Shown: in pieces, positions 26,397 to 36,058 of the stretch
How the letters are laid out: every line of letters begins with the position of its first letter
Position numbering within the stretch: the first letter of the stretch is position 1
Assembly: GCA_905479495.1 (NCBI GenBank)
Contig: CAJQMR010000015.1
Location: 1-64,000 of the forward strand
DNA from: an uncultured Anaerolineae bacterium
GTDB taxonomy: Bacteria > Chloroflexota > Anaerolineae > Promineifilales > Promineifilaceae
Length of the DNA stretch: 64,000 bases
Direction: 5' to 3'
Position numbers and translations under genes: made by a program
Notes under the pieces: generated by a model
Databases searched by the model: none
Told to the model about the DNA's origin: nothing
Seen by the model: only the letters and a program-made list of their open reading frames with translations

Positions 26397-26981
26397 ATGA
26401 AAATTGGGGTTTTGGCGCTGCAAGGTGCCTTCATTGAACATATCAACATGTTGAAGTCGCTGGGCGTAGAGGCGGTGGAAGTCCGTCTGCCGGAGCAGCT
26501 AGCTGATTTAGACGGCTTGATCATTCCTGGTGGGGAAAGCACAACCATTGGCAAGCTGGCTCGCCGCTTTGGCTTGATGGAGCCGCTGCGCGACTTTGCC
26601 GATGCCAAGCCGGTTTGGGGTACCTGTGCCGGAATGATCTTTCTGGCTAAAGAGATTGGCGATGACACAGCCGGACGCGATCAGCCGCTGCTGGGAATGA
26701 TGGATATTGAGGTGGCGCGGAATGCGTTTGGGCGGCAGGTGGATTCGTTTGAGACGGATTTGGACGTGTCTGTGTTTAGCAATGGCGACAAACGGCCGTT
26801 TCCCGCCGTCTTTATTCGGGCACCCAAGCTGGTAGCGGCCAAAGGAACAGCTAAAGTGATTGCTACTTTGCCCGATGGAACGGCCGTTGCCGCTCAACAA
26901 GGTCACTGGCTGGTCACTTCCTTCCACCCAGAACTAACTGGAGACGGCCGTTTTCATGAATACTTTTTGTCGTTGGTGTAG
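26397..26981 (+). CDS. pdxT: Pyridoxal 5'-phosphate synthase, glutaminase subunit PdxT
   Basis: This class I glutamine amidotransferase of about 194 residues delivers ammonia to PdxS. It shows GVLALQGAF at the start, the GGESTT oxyanion loop, the catalytic cysteine in GTCAGMIFLA and the His-x-Glu in FHPEL near the C-terminus. Three nearby in-frame ATGs (26379, 26388, 26397) are possible. I prefer 26397, where family homology begins, because the sequence further upstream is an intergenic repeat. No strong ribosome site is visible for any of them. Three ACGGCCGT copies fall in the gene. Confidence 0.95.
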   Translation: MKIGVLALQGAFIEHINMLKSLGVEAVEVRLPEQLADLDGLIIPGGESTTIGKLARRFGLMEPLRDFADAKPVWGTCAGMIFLAKEIGDDTAGRDQPLLGMMDIEVARNAFGRQVDSFETDLDVSVFSNGDKRPFPAVFIRAPKLVAAKGTAKVIATLPDGTAVAAQQGHWLVTSFHPELTGDGRFHEYFLSLV

Positions 26982-27056
26982 CAGGAAGCACGTGCGGCAT
27001 CAGAGGCAAATATAGCAAAAGATTGAGGATGTACTAAAGTTAGTTACAATACCCCG

Positions 27057-27443
27057 ATGGAACAAGATACCAGAACTATCTCCAGCCCATATGGTAAGTT
27101 TACTCGCGGGGAAAATGGTCTTATTTATTTTTATAAGATCGATGATCTTTATATTGATAAACAAACTGCAGAAAAGTTTGTAGAGATCATAAACCAATTG
27201 GATAGAGCGAGGACGCCCAAGGTAATTGTGATTCAGGGGCGGCGCGTGGAGTATAGTTTTGAAGCGCAGCGTATTTTGCTGGCCAGTGGAATTTTTGCCA
27301 AAATTGCTTATGTGATCGAGACCTCAGCCCAATACCTAACTGCAGAAGTGCTGCAAGATATTGCCAAGACCTTTCGCTCAAGTACAGAAGTTAGAATATT
27401 TTCGCATATTGAAGAAGCGGAAGCGTGGGGACTGGAGAGCTAA
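27057..27443 (+). CDS. STAS/SpoIIAA-like small protein
   Basis: This 128-residue protein has an N-terminal beta-rich part and a pattern of alternating strands and helices (KVIVIQGRRVEYSFEAQRIL, then KIAYVIETSAQYL) that resembles STAS-like or SpoIIAA-like domains used in signalling. The match is by fold pattern only, with no diagnostic residues. It is convergent with the histidine kinase at 27508, whose stop is 64 bases away. The gene is somewhat AT-rich and its ribosome site is weak. Confidence 0.5.
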   Translation: MEQDTRTISSPYGKFTRGENGLIYFYKIDDLYIDKQTAEKFVEIINQLDRARTPKVIVIQGRRVEYSFEAQRILLASGIFAKIAYVIETSAQYLTAEVLQDIAKTFRSSTEVRIFSHIEEAEAWGLES

Positions 27444-27507
27444 GTCCCCGCACAAAGACAACGATGTGATTTGGAGTTGAATAGGTACGACTCACTGTTT
27501 TAAGCGT

Positions 27508-28596
27508 TTACAATTTTCGTGGTATGACAACCGTAAACGTTGCCCCGCCTAACTCATTATTTTCTGCCCAGATACGGCCGTTATGCTGTTGCACAATTCG
27601 TTTAGCAATAAATAAACCGAGGCCAGTTCCTTTGCCCGCACTTTTGGTAGTAAAAAATGGTTCAAAAATGCTGTCTAACATGCTTGGTTCAATGCCGTTG
27701 CCGGTATCGCTGACGGAGAAAGCGTACATTTCTGGGTGGCTGCCGTTGCCATTGTAGGAAGTGTTCACTTGCTCATCCATTTGCCACGAGCGGATTTCGA
27801 CCGTGCCCCCATTGGGCGCCATCGCATCACGGGCATTGATGAGCAGATTGATTAACACCTGTGTCATTCGATTGTGATCCAGCACAGTCGTCTTCAAATT
27901 TTCATCCAGCTTTTTCACAATCTGAATATTAAATTCACCCTTAAATTGATGCTGTACCAAAACCAGAGCATCCTCGATGATCATGTTGAGATCGGTAACG
28001 GCCGTTTGCATCTCATCAGTATATGAATAATTGCGCAGCACCTCCACGATACGGGCCGAGCGCCAAGCGCTTTGCTCGATCATTTCCACGTAACGCATGA
28101 GCTGTTCCATCCCCAGGCTGTTCTCTTCTATCTCGTGCAATAGGTTACTGCACGTGGCGGCAATAATGCTCAGCGGCGTATTCAGCTCGTGGGCCACGCT
28201 GGCGGTGAGAATGCCAATGCCTGCCAGCCGCTGGGTGTGCAGTAGCGCCTCGTTGAGCTGCTCCATTTCTTGCCAATGGGTAAAGGAAACCATGGTGGTG
28301 CTGGTGATGTGGTCAGAAACGGGGGTGATGGCCAGATTGACGGTGACGGAACGGCCGTCTGGCTGGCGCAGCGTGGTGCGATGAGGCGGGCAAGCAAGCA
28401 GCAGTTCGTCGTTAGCCCCCAAATCAGACCAGGTGCGCCCGATCAACTGCTCGGCTTCCCAGCCTAAAATGCGGCCTGCTGCCAGATTAGCCGAAGTCAC
28501 AATGCCGTCGTCGTCCAAGACCAGCACGCCTGCAGACACAGCTTGCAGCAGATGATCGTAAAATTCCCCGGTTGTTTTTGGTTGCGCAATTACCAT
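27508..28596 (-). CDS. PAS-domain sensor histidine kinase, soluble
   Basis: This 362-residue protein has no membrane segment. It comprises a PAS domain (about 10-110), a HisKA dimerisation helix with the phosphoacceptor in SVAHELNTPLS near residue 145, and a HATPase domain with NLLINARDAM, DTGNGIEP and GKGTGLGLFIAKRIV. Such NtrB-like kinases sense cytoplasmic ligands or redox state and phosphorylate a response regulator. None is adjacent, so it is an orphan here. Palindrome copies interrupt several regions without disturbing motifs. Confidence 0.93.
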   Translation of the reverse strand: MVIAQPKTTGEFYDHLLQAVSAGVLVLDDDGIVTSANLAAGRILGWEAEQLIGRTWSDLGANDELLLACPPHRTTLRQPDGRSVTVNLAITPVSDHITSTTMVSFTHWQEMEQLNEALLHTQRLAGIGILTASVAHELNTPLSIIAATCSNLLHEIEENSLGMEQLMRYVEMIEQSAWRSARIVEVLRNYSYTDEMQTAVTDLNMIIEDALVLVQHQFKGEFNIQIVKKLDENLKTTVLDHNRMTQVLINLLINARDAMAPNGGTVEIRSWQMDEQVNTSYNGNGSHPEMYAFSVSDTGNGIEPSMLDSIFEPFFTTKSAGKGTGLGLFIAKRIVQQHNGRIWAENNELGGATFTVVIPRKL

Positions 28597-28970
28597 TGAT
28601 TGAGTCCTATCTTCATCCCAGAGACATTTTTGCGGGCATACAACTCCCAGAAAAGATTGTCCAGTAAACGGCTAAATTTTGTGCGTAGGTCTGCGCTCAA
28701 CCGTTTACTTCGTTGGGCTGGCGAGTTGCAGAAAAATGTTCTGTTCATAGGATACGTGAGGGGGCAGATCGCGTCCGTATGTGTGCCGTAAAATCATCGT
28801 GAACGCCGCGTGAACGGGTTTTCTTCACCGGATATGCCCTGGTGCTTACCCAGTACTAACTTCCTAGTCCATTTGCCCTAGAGATTTGCCGTTGGGAATC
28901 GGGTACTATGCAGGGTGAAGAAGCAACTTATGCCTTGAGCAAGCATAGGCTGTCCCATAAAGGAGCTGTC
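28597..28970. other. Intergenic region between divergent kinase and secreted protein genes
   Basis: This 374-base gap contains no supported gene. A 63-codon frame at 28600 has no ribosome site or recognisable features. AAAGGAG near its end belongs to the downstream start. No repeat or palindrome copy was noticed. Confidence 0.45.
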
Positions 28971-30338
28971 ATGGATAAGCGTCGCCCTCTGTCTTTTCTC
29001 GTTTTTTTGAGTTTAAGTTGGATTATTTTTGTTGTTTTTGCGGAAACGGCCGTTTCCGCGCCCACTCATCGTCCAGAATTATCTGCTACCGCCGTGACCC
29101 AATGTCCCTCTCTAGCTCCGCCCAGTGGCAACGTGGTGAATGTGGCCACGGTGGCTGCGCTGGAAAATGCGGTAAATACGGCCGTTTCTGGCCAAACTAT
29201 CCTCATTGCAGATGGAATTTATAACCTGAACGGCGTCTATTTGCGCATAGACGTGCCTAACGTGACCCTGCGTTCTGCCAGCGGCAATCGAGAAGCAGTG
29301 GTTTTGGATGGCAACTACGACACCACGGAAATTATCCAGATTGTGGCTTCCGATGTGACCATCGCCGATGTGACCCTGCGCGAAGCGTATAACCATCCCA
29401 TTCATGTGATGACCACCGACGCAGGCGACACCCTCAACACCCTCATCTACAATGTCCACATCATTGACCCCGGCGAACAGGCCATCAAAATCAATCCAGC
29501 AGTGGACGGCACTTACCCTGATGATGGCGTGATAGCCTGTTCGCACATGGAATTGACCGACGCAGGACGGCCGCACATTCGCAACAATTGCTACACGGGC
29601 GGTGTTGATGCCCACCAGGCCGAAGGCTGGGTGATTCGGGACAATTTGGTTGAGGGCTTTTGGTGCGACAACGGCCTATCTGAACATGGCATTCACCTGT
29701 GGCGGGGCTGCCGCGATACGCTGGTGGAGCGCAACGTGCTCAAGGAAAACGCACGCGGCATTGGCTTTGGCCTGGCCGAGAGCGGCGATGCCCGCACCTA
29801 CAACGACAATCCCTGCCCAACCGCCAATGGCGGCTATGTTGATCATTACGGCGGTATCATTCGCAACAATTTTGTCTTTGCCAGCGATACAGGCTTGTTT
29901 GCCTCTGAATATGGTTTTGACTGCGGCATTTGCCTCTGGCAGGCGTGTGGGGCGCAGATTTTCAACAACACGGTCGCTTCCACGCAGGCTCCCTTTTCCT
30001 CGATTGAATGGCGCTTTGACAACACTGTTGTGGAGCTGCGCAACAATCTGGTGAGCCACAATTTACGCGACCGGGGCGGTACGGCCGTTCTCAGCCACAA
30101 CCTGGAAAATGCGCCACTTTCTCTCTTTGTCGATGGGGCCAACGGGGATTTGCATTTGATGAGTACGGCCGTATCCGCCATAGATCAAGCCGCCACGCTC
30201 AGCGCCGTCACCGATGATGTAGACGGCGACACACGTCCTTACGGCCCTGCTCCTGACCTTGGTGCCGATGAGCTGGATGCCCCACCCTTTGTACCCACAA
30301 ACTGGATCTATTTACCCTTTGCAAATAATTCTCAATGA
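28971..30338 (+). CDS. Secreted right-handed parallel beta-helix protein
   Basis: This protein of about 455 residues begins with a classic signal peptide (basic MDKRR, hydrophobic core, Ala-rich cleavage region near residue 30). Repeated short strands typical of a pectate-lyase-like beta-helix follow, with NVTLRSASGNREAVVLDG, DVTIADVTLREA and several R-N-N turns. No polysaccharide-lyase catalytic set could be assigned. It ends WIYLPFANNSQ, a motif shared with the next two genes. The ATG at 28971 has AAAGGAG at ideal spacing; the frame is open upstream to 28908. It is probably an exported polysaccharide-binding or surface protein. Confidence 0.85.
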   Translation: MDKRRPLSFLVFLSLSWIIFVVFAETAVSAPTHRPELSATAVTQCPSLAPPSGNVVNVATVAALENAVNTAVSGQTILIADGIYNLNGVYLRIDVPNVTLRSASGNREAVVLDGNYDTTEIIQIVASDVTIADVTLREAYNHPIHVMTTDAGDTLNTLIYNVHIIDPGEQAIKINPAVDGTYPDDGVIACSHMELTDAGRPHIRNNCYTGGVDAHQAEGWVIRDNLVEGFWCDNGLSEHGIHLWRGCRDTLVERNVLKENARGIGFGLAESGDARTYNDNPCPTANGGYVDHYGGIIRNNFVFASDTGLFASEYGFDCGICLWQACGAQIFNNTVASTQAPFSSIEWRFDNTVVELRNNLVSHNLRDRGGTAVLSHNLENAPLSLFVDGANGDLHLMSTAVSAIDQAATLSAVTDDVDGDTRPYGPAPDLGADELDAPPFVPTNWIYLPFANNSQ

Positions 30339-30450
30339 GAAAGCTCTTGTATCTGTGTGAACGGAGAATAGGACGCTGATGTACCTGATTTGCCTGATTT
30401 TTTCAATCAGGTCGATCAGGTAAATCTGCGTCCCATCAACGAGGAACGAT

Positions 30451-32217
30451 ATGGTATTTCCCAAATCTAAAATGTATTTCGGTTTATTTTTATTATTGAT
30501 TCTGGGCGTATGGCCGCTGGCCCAACAAATGTGGGCCGCGCCGCAAGGTGGTGGCACTTTTTACGTGTCTACTACCGGCAACGACAGCACAGGTGACGGT
30601 TCCAACGGCAATCCCTGGGCGACAATCACCAATGCCCTGGACAACGTACCGGATGGCAGCTTGATTTTGGTGAAGGCGGGGGTGTATAACGGCCGTATCC
30701 GCATTCGCGGTACCTTTCCCACGGGTGTTACCGTTCGGTCAGAAGTGCCCTACCAGGCCATTCTGCAAAACAACGGTACCGTTATCACGGCTTACACCCA
30801 TCCCGATGGCGTGCAAGGGATTACGCTTGAGGGGTTTGAGATTCGGCACGATGGCTCTGGCGCGGCCCCGCTGGTGGTGCACATCGACGGGGGTGGCGAT
30901 GGCAGCGTCAGCCACATCACCGTCCGCAACAATATCCTGCACGACAGCTACGACAACGACATCCTCAAAATCAACAATGCCACCCACGACATTTTGGTGG
31001 AGGGCAACCTCTTTTACAACCAGACTGGCTCCGATGAACACATCGACGTGAACAGTGTGGAAGATGTGATTATTCAGGACAATGTTTTCTTTAATGACTT
31101 TGCCGGAAGCGGCCGACCCAATAACAACGACACCAGCAGCTATATCGTTATCAAAGACAGCAACGGCTCCAGCGACATCTACACTGGCGACGACCGCGTC
31201 ACCGTGCGGCGCAACATCTTTTTCAACTGGCAAGGCAACACGGGCACTAACTTTGTGTTGATTGGCGAAGATGGCCAGCCTTTTTTTGAAGCGCGCAACG
31301 TGCTGGTGGAAAACAACCTCATGCTGGGCAACTCCGCCAACGTGATGCGTGCCGCTTTTGGCGTGAAAGGGGGCCAAAACATCACTTTTCGTAACAATAC
31401 CGTCGTGGGGGATTTGCCCGCGCTGGCTTTTGCCTTTCGCCTCAACACTGAGGGCAGCAATCCGGCCAATCAAAATATCCAGTTTTTCAACAATATCTGG
31501 TCTGACCCCACCGGCACCATGGGGGCCAACGGCGGCGGCAGCAACGACTTTTCCGACACACCGTCGGGAGAAACCAGTTCCTGGACGCTGGATAACAACC
31601 TGTACTGGAATGGCGGCTCAGCCATCCCCGAAGATGCAAACGAGCTGATCAACTACACGGATGACGCCAACCGCCTGGTAGCCAATCCACAGCTGCCGGG
31701 GCAGTCTGGCCTGGTTTTGCCGCGCTGGACTGGCAGCCAGTTTGCCGATGGCTCCAGCACGATTGCGGATGTCTTCACGAATCTGGTGCTGCTGTACGGC
31801 ATGCCGTCGGGTACAAGTCCGGTGGTGGATACGGCCGATCCGGCCAACGCCCCGGCTGAAGATATTTTGGGCAACGGCCGTATCAATCCCGACATTGGCG
31901 CAGTGGAGTTCATTCCCCAATTGCAGCTCACTGGCTCGCCCAATGACCAAATGATTGTGCTGAACTGGGAAGTGAATACGGCCGTTGCGCCCGGCACCAC
32001 CTGGCAAATCAGCTACAGTGGCCCGGCAGGCGATCAACCGTCGCCTATTACTGGACTGGCCTCAGGTACGCGCAGTACCACACTCACCGGACTGACCAAC
32101 TACACCACCTACGACATCACCTTGAATGCGATGGTCTCTGGTTCACCCGTTCTCACCGACACGGTCAGCGTCATGCCCACCGATTTGCTACTTTATTTGC
32201 CCATCGTAACCCGTTAG
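30451..32217 (+). CDS. Secreted beta-helix protein with C-terminal fibronectin type III domain
   Basis: This 588-residue protein has a signal peptide (residues ~8-30, ending MWAAPQ), a DUF1565-like start (YVSTTGNDSTGDGS) and many beta-helix coils from about 60 to 430 (NITFRNNTVV, HDILVEGNLFYN). A fibronectin type III-like module follows at about 485-575. The last residues are LLYLPIVTR, matching the YLP end of its neighbours. GAGGAA precedes the ATG. The three secreted genes run in one direction with gaps of about 50-110 bases and may form an operon. A surface or matrix role is inferred. Confidence 0.85.
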   Translation: MVFPKSKMYFGLFLLLILGVWPLAQQMWAAPQGGGTFYVSTTGNDSTGDGSNGNPWATITNALDNVPDGSLILVKAGVYNGRIRIRGTFPTGVTVRSEVPYQAILQNNGTVITAYTHPDGVQGITLEGFEIRHDGSGAAPLVVHIDGGGDGSVSHITVRNNILHDSYDNDILKINNATHDILVEGNLFYNQTGSDEHIDVNSVEDVIIQDNVFFNDFAGSGRPNNNDTSSYIVIKDSNGSSDIYTGDDRVTVRRNIFFNWQGNTGTNFVLIGEDGQPFFEARNVLVENNLMLGNSANVMRAAFGVKGGQNITFRNNTVVGDLPALAFAFRLNTEGSNPANQNIQFFNNIWSDPTGTMGANGGGSNDFSDTPSGETSSWTLDNNLYWNGGSAIPEDANELINYTDDANRLVANPQLPGQSGLVLPRWTGSQFADGSSTIADVFTNLVLLYGMPSGTSPVVDTADPANAPAEDILGNGRINPDIGAVEFIPQLQLTGSPNDQMIVLNWEVNTAVAPGTTWQISYSGPAGDQPSPITGLASGTRSTTLTGLTNYTTYDITLNAMVSGSPVLTDTVSVMPTDLLLYLPIVTR

Positions 32218-32267
32218 TTATTCTCGTTCCCGCGCCGTGTGGAGGAGATGTGATAAGAGGTAAAAGT

Positions 32268-34232
32268 ATGAAAGCGTATCGTTTGATTTTCTCGATGATT
32301 CTTTTGTTTTGCTTTGTTTTATTGGTAATTGGGTGGCGGGGAACGGCCGTACAAGCTGGCACCATCTCATCCCCCGTGTTGAAATGGCAAAATGGCGGCT
32401 GTTACAGTTCCTGGTGTGAAACCGGCTGGTATTCCTCACCGGCAGTGGCCGATCTGGACAATGATGGTAAGCCAGAAGTAATCGCCTCTGCCTACACCCT
32501 CGTTGCCATAAATGGTGAAAATGGCTCGTTACAGTGGCGAGCTGGCACAACCGATAATCGTACCTGGCCGGGTGTGGTCGTGGCCGACATCGACAACAAC
32601 AACGATTTGGAGATTGCCGTGGCGCAGGGCAGTGGCTACCTGACCGTGTATGACCATACGGGCAGCCAAGTCTGGTCTCGCCGCCCGGAAACCAATGAGC
32701 TGCGCGGTCTCTCCGTCTACGATTTAGATGCCGATGGCACTGATGAATTAGTGGTGACAGCTACCGGCGATGAGGTGAACACCTACGTCTACGAACATAC
32801 CGGCACGCTGCGCAGCGGCTGGCCGCAGCTTAGCAATGACAGCGGCTACGGTTGGGGCGTCTACAACGACAACGCCGCGCTGGGAGACCTGGACAATGAC
32901 GGTCAGGGCGAACTGGTCGTTCCCTCAGACGTGCACTACATCAACGCCTACGAAGCCAACGGGGCACAAATTGCCGCCAACGGCATCTACGGCGGGGTGG
33001 GTTGGGGCAAAGTGGGCATCTGGGAAAGCCTGGTGCCCGAACTGCGCGGCTGGGGCGCTTGCGATGGCACGCGTACCGAAAGCTACCGCACCAACTTCGC
33101 TGATGGCCCGGCGGTCATTGCCGATGTGAATGGTGATGGCGTGGTCGAGGTGGTGGTGACGGGCAACGTCTACGACTGCAACGCAGGCTATCCGCCCAGC
33201 CGCTACATAGGCGTCTATATTTTTAATGCCGACCGCAGCCGCTTTAATGAAGATGGCTACAACTGGGAGACGGTGCCTATCAACACAGGCGCGCCGCTGA
33301 GTGAAAGCTACAGCGTCATCGAAAGCGCCATGCCCAACCCGGTGGTGGCCGACCTGGACAACGACGGGGAAAAAGAGATATTGTTTGCTTCGTATGACGG
33401 CCGTCTCCACGCCTTCTGGTTAGACAAAACAGAGCATCACAATTGGCCATACAACGTCAGCGCCACTGGCCCCGGCATCCGCTTTGCATCGGAACCGGTG
33501 GTGGCTGACCTGGACAATGACGGCTTTGCTGAGGTCATTTTTGCCTCTTGGCCGCAAAAAGGGAGTAATTACGTTGGCAAGCTGCACGTCTTGAACTACC
33601 AAGGCAGTATGCTGTACGAAGTTGATTTACCTGCGCCAGTTGGTAGTTGGGATTGGAACGGCGCGATGGCCGCGCCCACCATCGCCAACATCGACGCCGA
33701 TGCGGACATGGAGCTGGTGCTAAACACGGCCCATTCCGGCGTGGTCGCCTACGATTTGCCTGGCACGGCCAATGCCCGCGTATTGTGGGGCACGGGGCGC
33801 GGCAACTACCAGCGCACCGGTTCGTTTTTGCTGGGTTCATTGGATGGTTCGAGCATGGGGACCACAAACATGCTGCCCGGCGCAGGCGATACGCTCGCAG
33901 TACAAATCACGCTCAAAAATCCGGGGCCAGACTTGCCCAGCGCTTCGTTGACCAGCTCAATTCCGGCGCAGGTAACCTATGCAGGCGGTTTAACGGCCAG
34001 CAGCGGCACGCCCGCCTACGCTGGGGGCGAGGTGAGTTGGTCGGGGGCAGTCCTGGCAGGTGTTCCGGTGACCATTGAATTTGATGTGACGGTGAATGCA
34101 GGGGTGACTACGCCGACGCCGATTGGGTTTACGGCCGTTCTCGACGACGGCGAAGGCAACCAGGATACGCTCTCAATGATGGTTATTGCCAACGGTCTGC
34201 CTACTTATTTACCCTTCATTTCTAGACCATAA
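32268..34232 (+). CDS. Secreted FG-GAP/VCBS beta-propeller protein with DUF11-like domain
   Basis: This protein of about 654 residues has a signal peptide (about 1-30) and at least five VADLDNDG-type calcium-binding blade repeats (residues ~55-520), including PVVADLDNDGEKEILFAS and PTIANIDADADMELVL. These repeats form an integrin-like seven-bladed propeller. A DUF11-like beta-sandwich follows (about 535-635: ITLKNPGPDLPSASL). The C-terminus is LPTYLPFISRP. ATG 32268 has AGAGG 7 bases upstream; a GTG at 32250 is too close to its own site. A 48-bp palindrome starts 4 bases after the stop. Confidence 0.87.
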   Translation: MKAYRLIFSMILLFCFVLLVIGWRGTAVQAGTISSPVLKWQNGGCYSSWCETGWYSSPAVADLDNDGKPEVIASAYTLVAINGENGSLQWRAGTTDNRTWPGVVVADIDNNNDLEIAVAQGSGYLTVYDHTGSQVWSRRPETNELRGLSVYDLDADGTDELVVTATGDEVNTYVYEHTGTLRSGWPQLSNDSGYGWGVYNDNAALGDLDNDGQGELVVPSDVHYINAYEANGAQIAANGIYGGVGWGKVGIWESLVPELRGWGACDGTRTESYRTNFADGPAVIADVNGDGVVEVVVTGNVYDCNAGYPPSRYIGVYIFNADRSRFNEDGYNWETVPINTGAPLSESYSVIESAMPNPVVADLDNDGEKEILFASYDGRLHAFWLDKTEHHNWPYNVSATGPGIRFASEPVVADLDNDGFAEVIFASWPQKGSNYVGKLHVLNYQGSMLYEVDLPAPVGSWDWNGAMAAPTIANIDADADMELVLNTAHSGVVAYDLPGTANARVLWGTGRGNYQRTGSFLLGSLDGSSMGTTNMLPGAGDTLAVQITLKNPGPDLPSASLTSSIPAQVTYAGGLTASSGTPAYAGGEVSWSGAVLAGVPVTIEFDVTVNAGVTTPTPIGFTAVLDDGEGNQDTLSMMVIANGLPTYLPFISRP

Positions 34233-34236
34233 CGCC

Positions 34237-34284
34237 GCGATCCAGGTGACAGTCACTTCCGGAAGTGACTGTCACCTGGATCGC
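34237..34284. repeat. Perfect 48-bp palindrome
   Basis: The left arm 34237-34260 is exactly the reverse complement of 34261-34284, with no spacer. The centre reads ACTTCCGGAAGT. It begins 4 bases after the propeller gene stop and may act as a terminator, though the following tract is only AAAATTT. Confidence 0.9.
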
Positions 34285-34357
34285 AAAATTTGGTATACTT
34301 TTGGGGCTTCAATTTTTCCAGTCAATCACAAAAGTTTACATAATTGCGAGCGCGTGC

Positions 34358-36058
34358 ATGACAGAATTGGTCTTCTCTCAAAATAAGCCACCTAGAATCA
34401 AAGTTACTGAATTCCTGTTTAATAAGGGACTCATCTGGTTTATCTTTCTCTGTTTTGTTATTTTTTTTGATGAGGAATTTATCAATCGATGGGGATTAAC
34501 GGCCGTTCTGCGAACAACTCTCATTGCGATTGGGCTTCTCTTACTGATACCCAGTTTGATCATTCTTTGGGTCAAATCCGACCGAGTGCAAAACCGACTT
34601 CCTCCAACCTTGCACATTGAGAATGACCAGGTCGTTTTTCATGGTTATAAAGGTAGCCAGCTTGTGAAATTCGATGCGATTAAGCGGGTGACGGTTTACC
34701 GTAAACCAAATGGTGCCATTGCCAACATTGTGCTGTATCAACGGCCGTTCCACATGCTGGCCTGCCAAAATTTTGACGATATGCTCGCTTTGTATACGGT
34801 CTTAAAAGAACGGCTGCCGGCCTCTGTGTTCTGGTTTGATCCCAAACCAGGGCGCTGGCTTGTTAAACCGTATCAATTTGCATTTTTTCTTGTTTTTATT
34901 GGCTGGCTTTTCTCCGGTATGTTGAACCTGGCCTTTATGTCCGGCTTAAACCTGGGTCTTATGTTGCTCTTGGGGATTCAGGCAACCTCACAGCTATTGC
35001 AGCAGAGCCAGAATGCATCACACAGGGCAAAAGTGGCATTGATTGTGGGTGCCACCGCCATTTTTGGTTTTTTGCTGTTTGCAATAGGCGATATTCCTAA
35101 AGTACTCTACCACCCGTGCGGCCTGGTGCATCGCTGGCAAAGCGGCTGCCTGAATGCGTACCCCGACAGCGAAAACTTGCTCTTTTTGCCCGATGGCCAA
35201 GTGGCACGCTTATCTAGTAAATCAATCGTGATTGAGCCGATGGATGGCGGCCGCTTTATCAATTTGTTTCGGGCCACGCGCCTGCTGAATGACAGATATG
35301 CTTCTAACTTATCGTTTTCGGCCGACGGCCGTACGGCCGTTGCTGGGAATTATGGGTCCGGCATCTTATTTTGGGACGTGCCCACACAAAGCGTGACAAC
35401 GCAAAATATTCCCGACACCTCCAGAATGGTACTTTCTCCAGATGGCAAATTGCTTGGCCCAGGTGGGCCTAGGGGAACCATTACTGTTTGGGATACGACT
35501 ACCTGGGAGCCTGCATTTACACTGGAAACCGAAAAGCATGGTGAGACTGCCTTGGGAGCAACGCTATTAGTAGTAGATATGGATCAGGCATTACATTTTT
35601 ATGATGTGCGGAGTGGGCAGGAAACGGCCGTTTTCAGCATCGAAGGGATTGATGACCAAGCTTTTGTTCAACGCATAATCTTCTCTGAAGATGAGCAGCT
35701 ATTGGCGGTGATGACAAGCCAAAGCATCTTGTTAATTTTGCGGCGAGATGGCACCAATTGGCAGGAAATACATCGAGTGCAATTAGATCCTTCGTGGCGG
35801 GGAGGTGATGGGCTTGCTTTTTCAACTGACAACACATTGCTAGCAACTGTACAAGAATATTACGGCATTTCGGAAAATCGGGGACAGGTTCTTATCTTTT
35901 CAGTAGCAGATATGCAATTGCTGCAAACGTTAGATATGGGGCGAGGGCAAGGCCAATTGGGTTCAGTTCGCGTGTTGAATTTTTCACCAGACAACACCAT
36001 GCTGGCCGTTTCTCGCTCCAATGAAGGTGCAGTTTTTGAGCTGTCTTTGGCAAAATAA
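34358..36058 (+). CDS. Membrane protein with C-terminal WD40-like propeller
   Basis: This protein of about 566 residues has two N-terminal hydrophobic helices (~25-75), a soluble PH-like stretch (~85-150: LHIENDQVVFHGYKG), more helices (~180-270), and then WD40/YVTN-like repeats from about 290 to the end (NLSFSADGRTAVAG, GTITVWDTTTW, VLNFSPDNTMLAVS). WD40 propellers serve as protein interaction scaffolds. I prefer the ATG at 34358; an upstream frame to 34265 would begin inside the palindrome. Its ribosome site is weak. A tandem pair of overlapping ACGGCCGT copies lies at about 35326-35340. Confidence 0.72.
   Translation: MTELVFSQNKPPRIKVTEFLFNKGLIWFIFLCFVIFFDEEFINRWGLTAVLRTTLIAIGLLLLIPSLIILWVKSDRVQNRLPPTLHIENDQVVFHGYKGSQLVKFDAIKRVTVYRKPNGAIANIVLYQRPFHMLACQNFDDMLALYTVLKERLPASVFWFDPKPGRWLVKPYQFAFFLVFIGWLFSGMLNLAFMSGLNLGLMLLLGIQATSQLLQQSQNASHRAKVALIVGATAIFGFLLFAIGDIPKVLYHPCGLVHRWQSGCLNAYPDSENLLFLPDGQVARLSSKSIVIEPMDGGRFINLFRATRLLNDRYASNLSFSADGRTAVAGNYGSGILFWDVPTQSVTTQNIPDTSRMVLSPDGKLLGPGGPRGTITVWDTTTWEPAFTLETEKHGETALGATLLVVDMDQALHFYDVRSGQETAVFSIEGIDDQAFVQRIIFSEDEQLLAVMTSQSILLILRRDGTNWQEIHRVQLDPSWRGGDGLAFSTDNTLLATVQEYYGISENRGQVLIFSVADMQLLQTLDMGRGQGQLGSVRVLNFSPDNTMLAVSRSNEGAVFELSLAK

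Noticed and set aside
28600..28791. 63-codon open frame in the gap before the secreted beta-helix gene
   Set aside because: No ribosome site or protein features; the region reads as intergenic.
34265..34357. Extending the WD40-like protein upstream to a GTG inside the 48-bp palindrome
   Set aside because: The extension would translate half of the palindrome and lacks a ribosome site; the ATG at 34358 fits the membrane protein start better.
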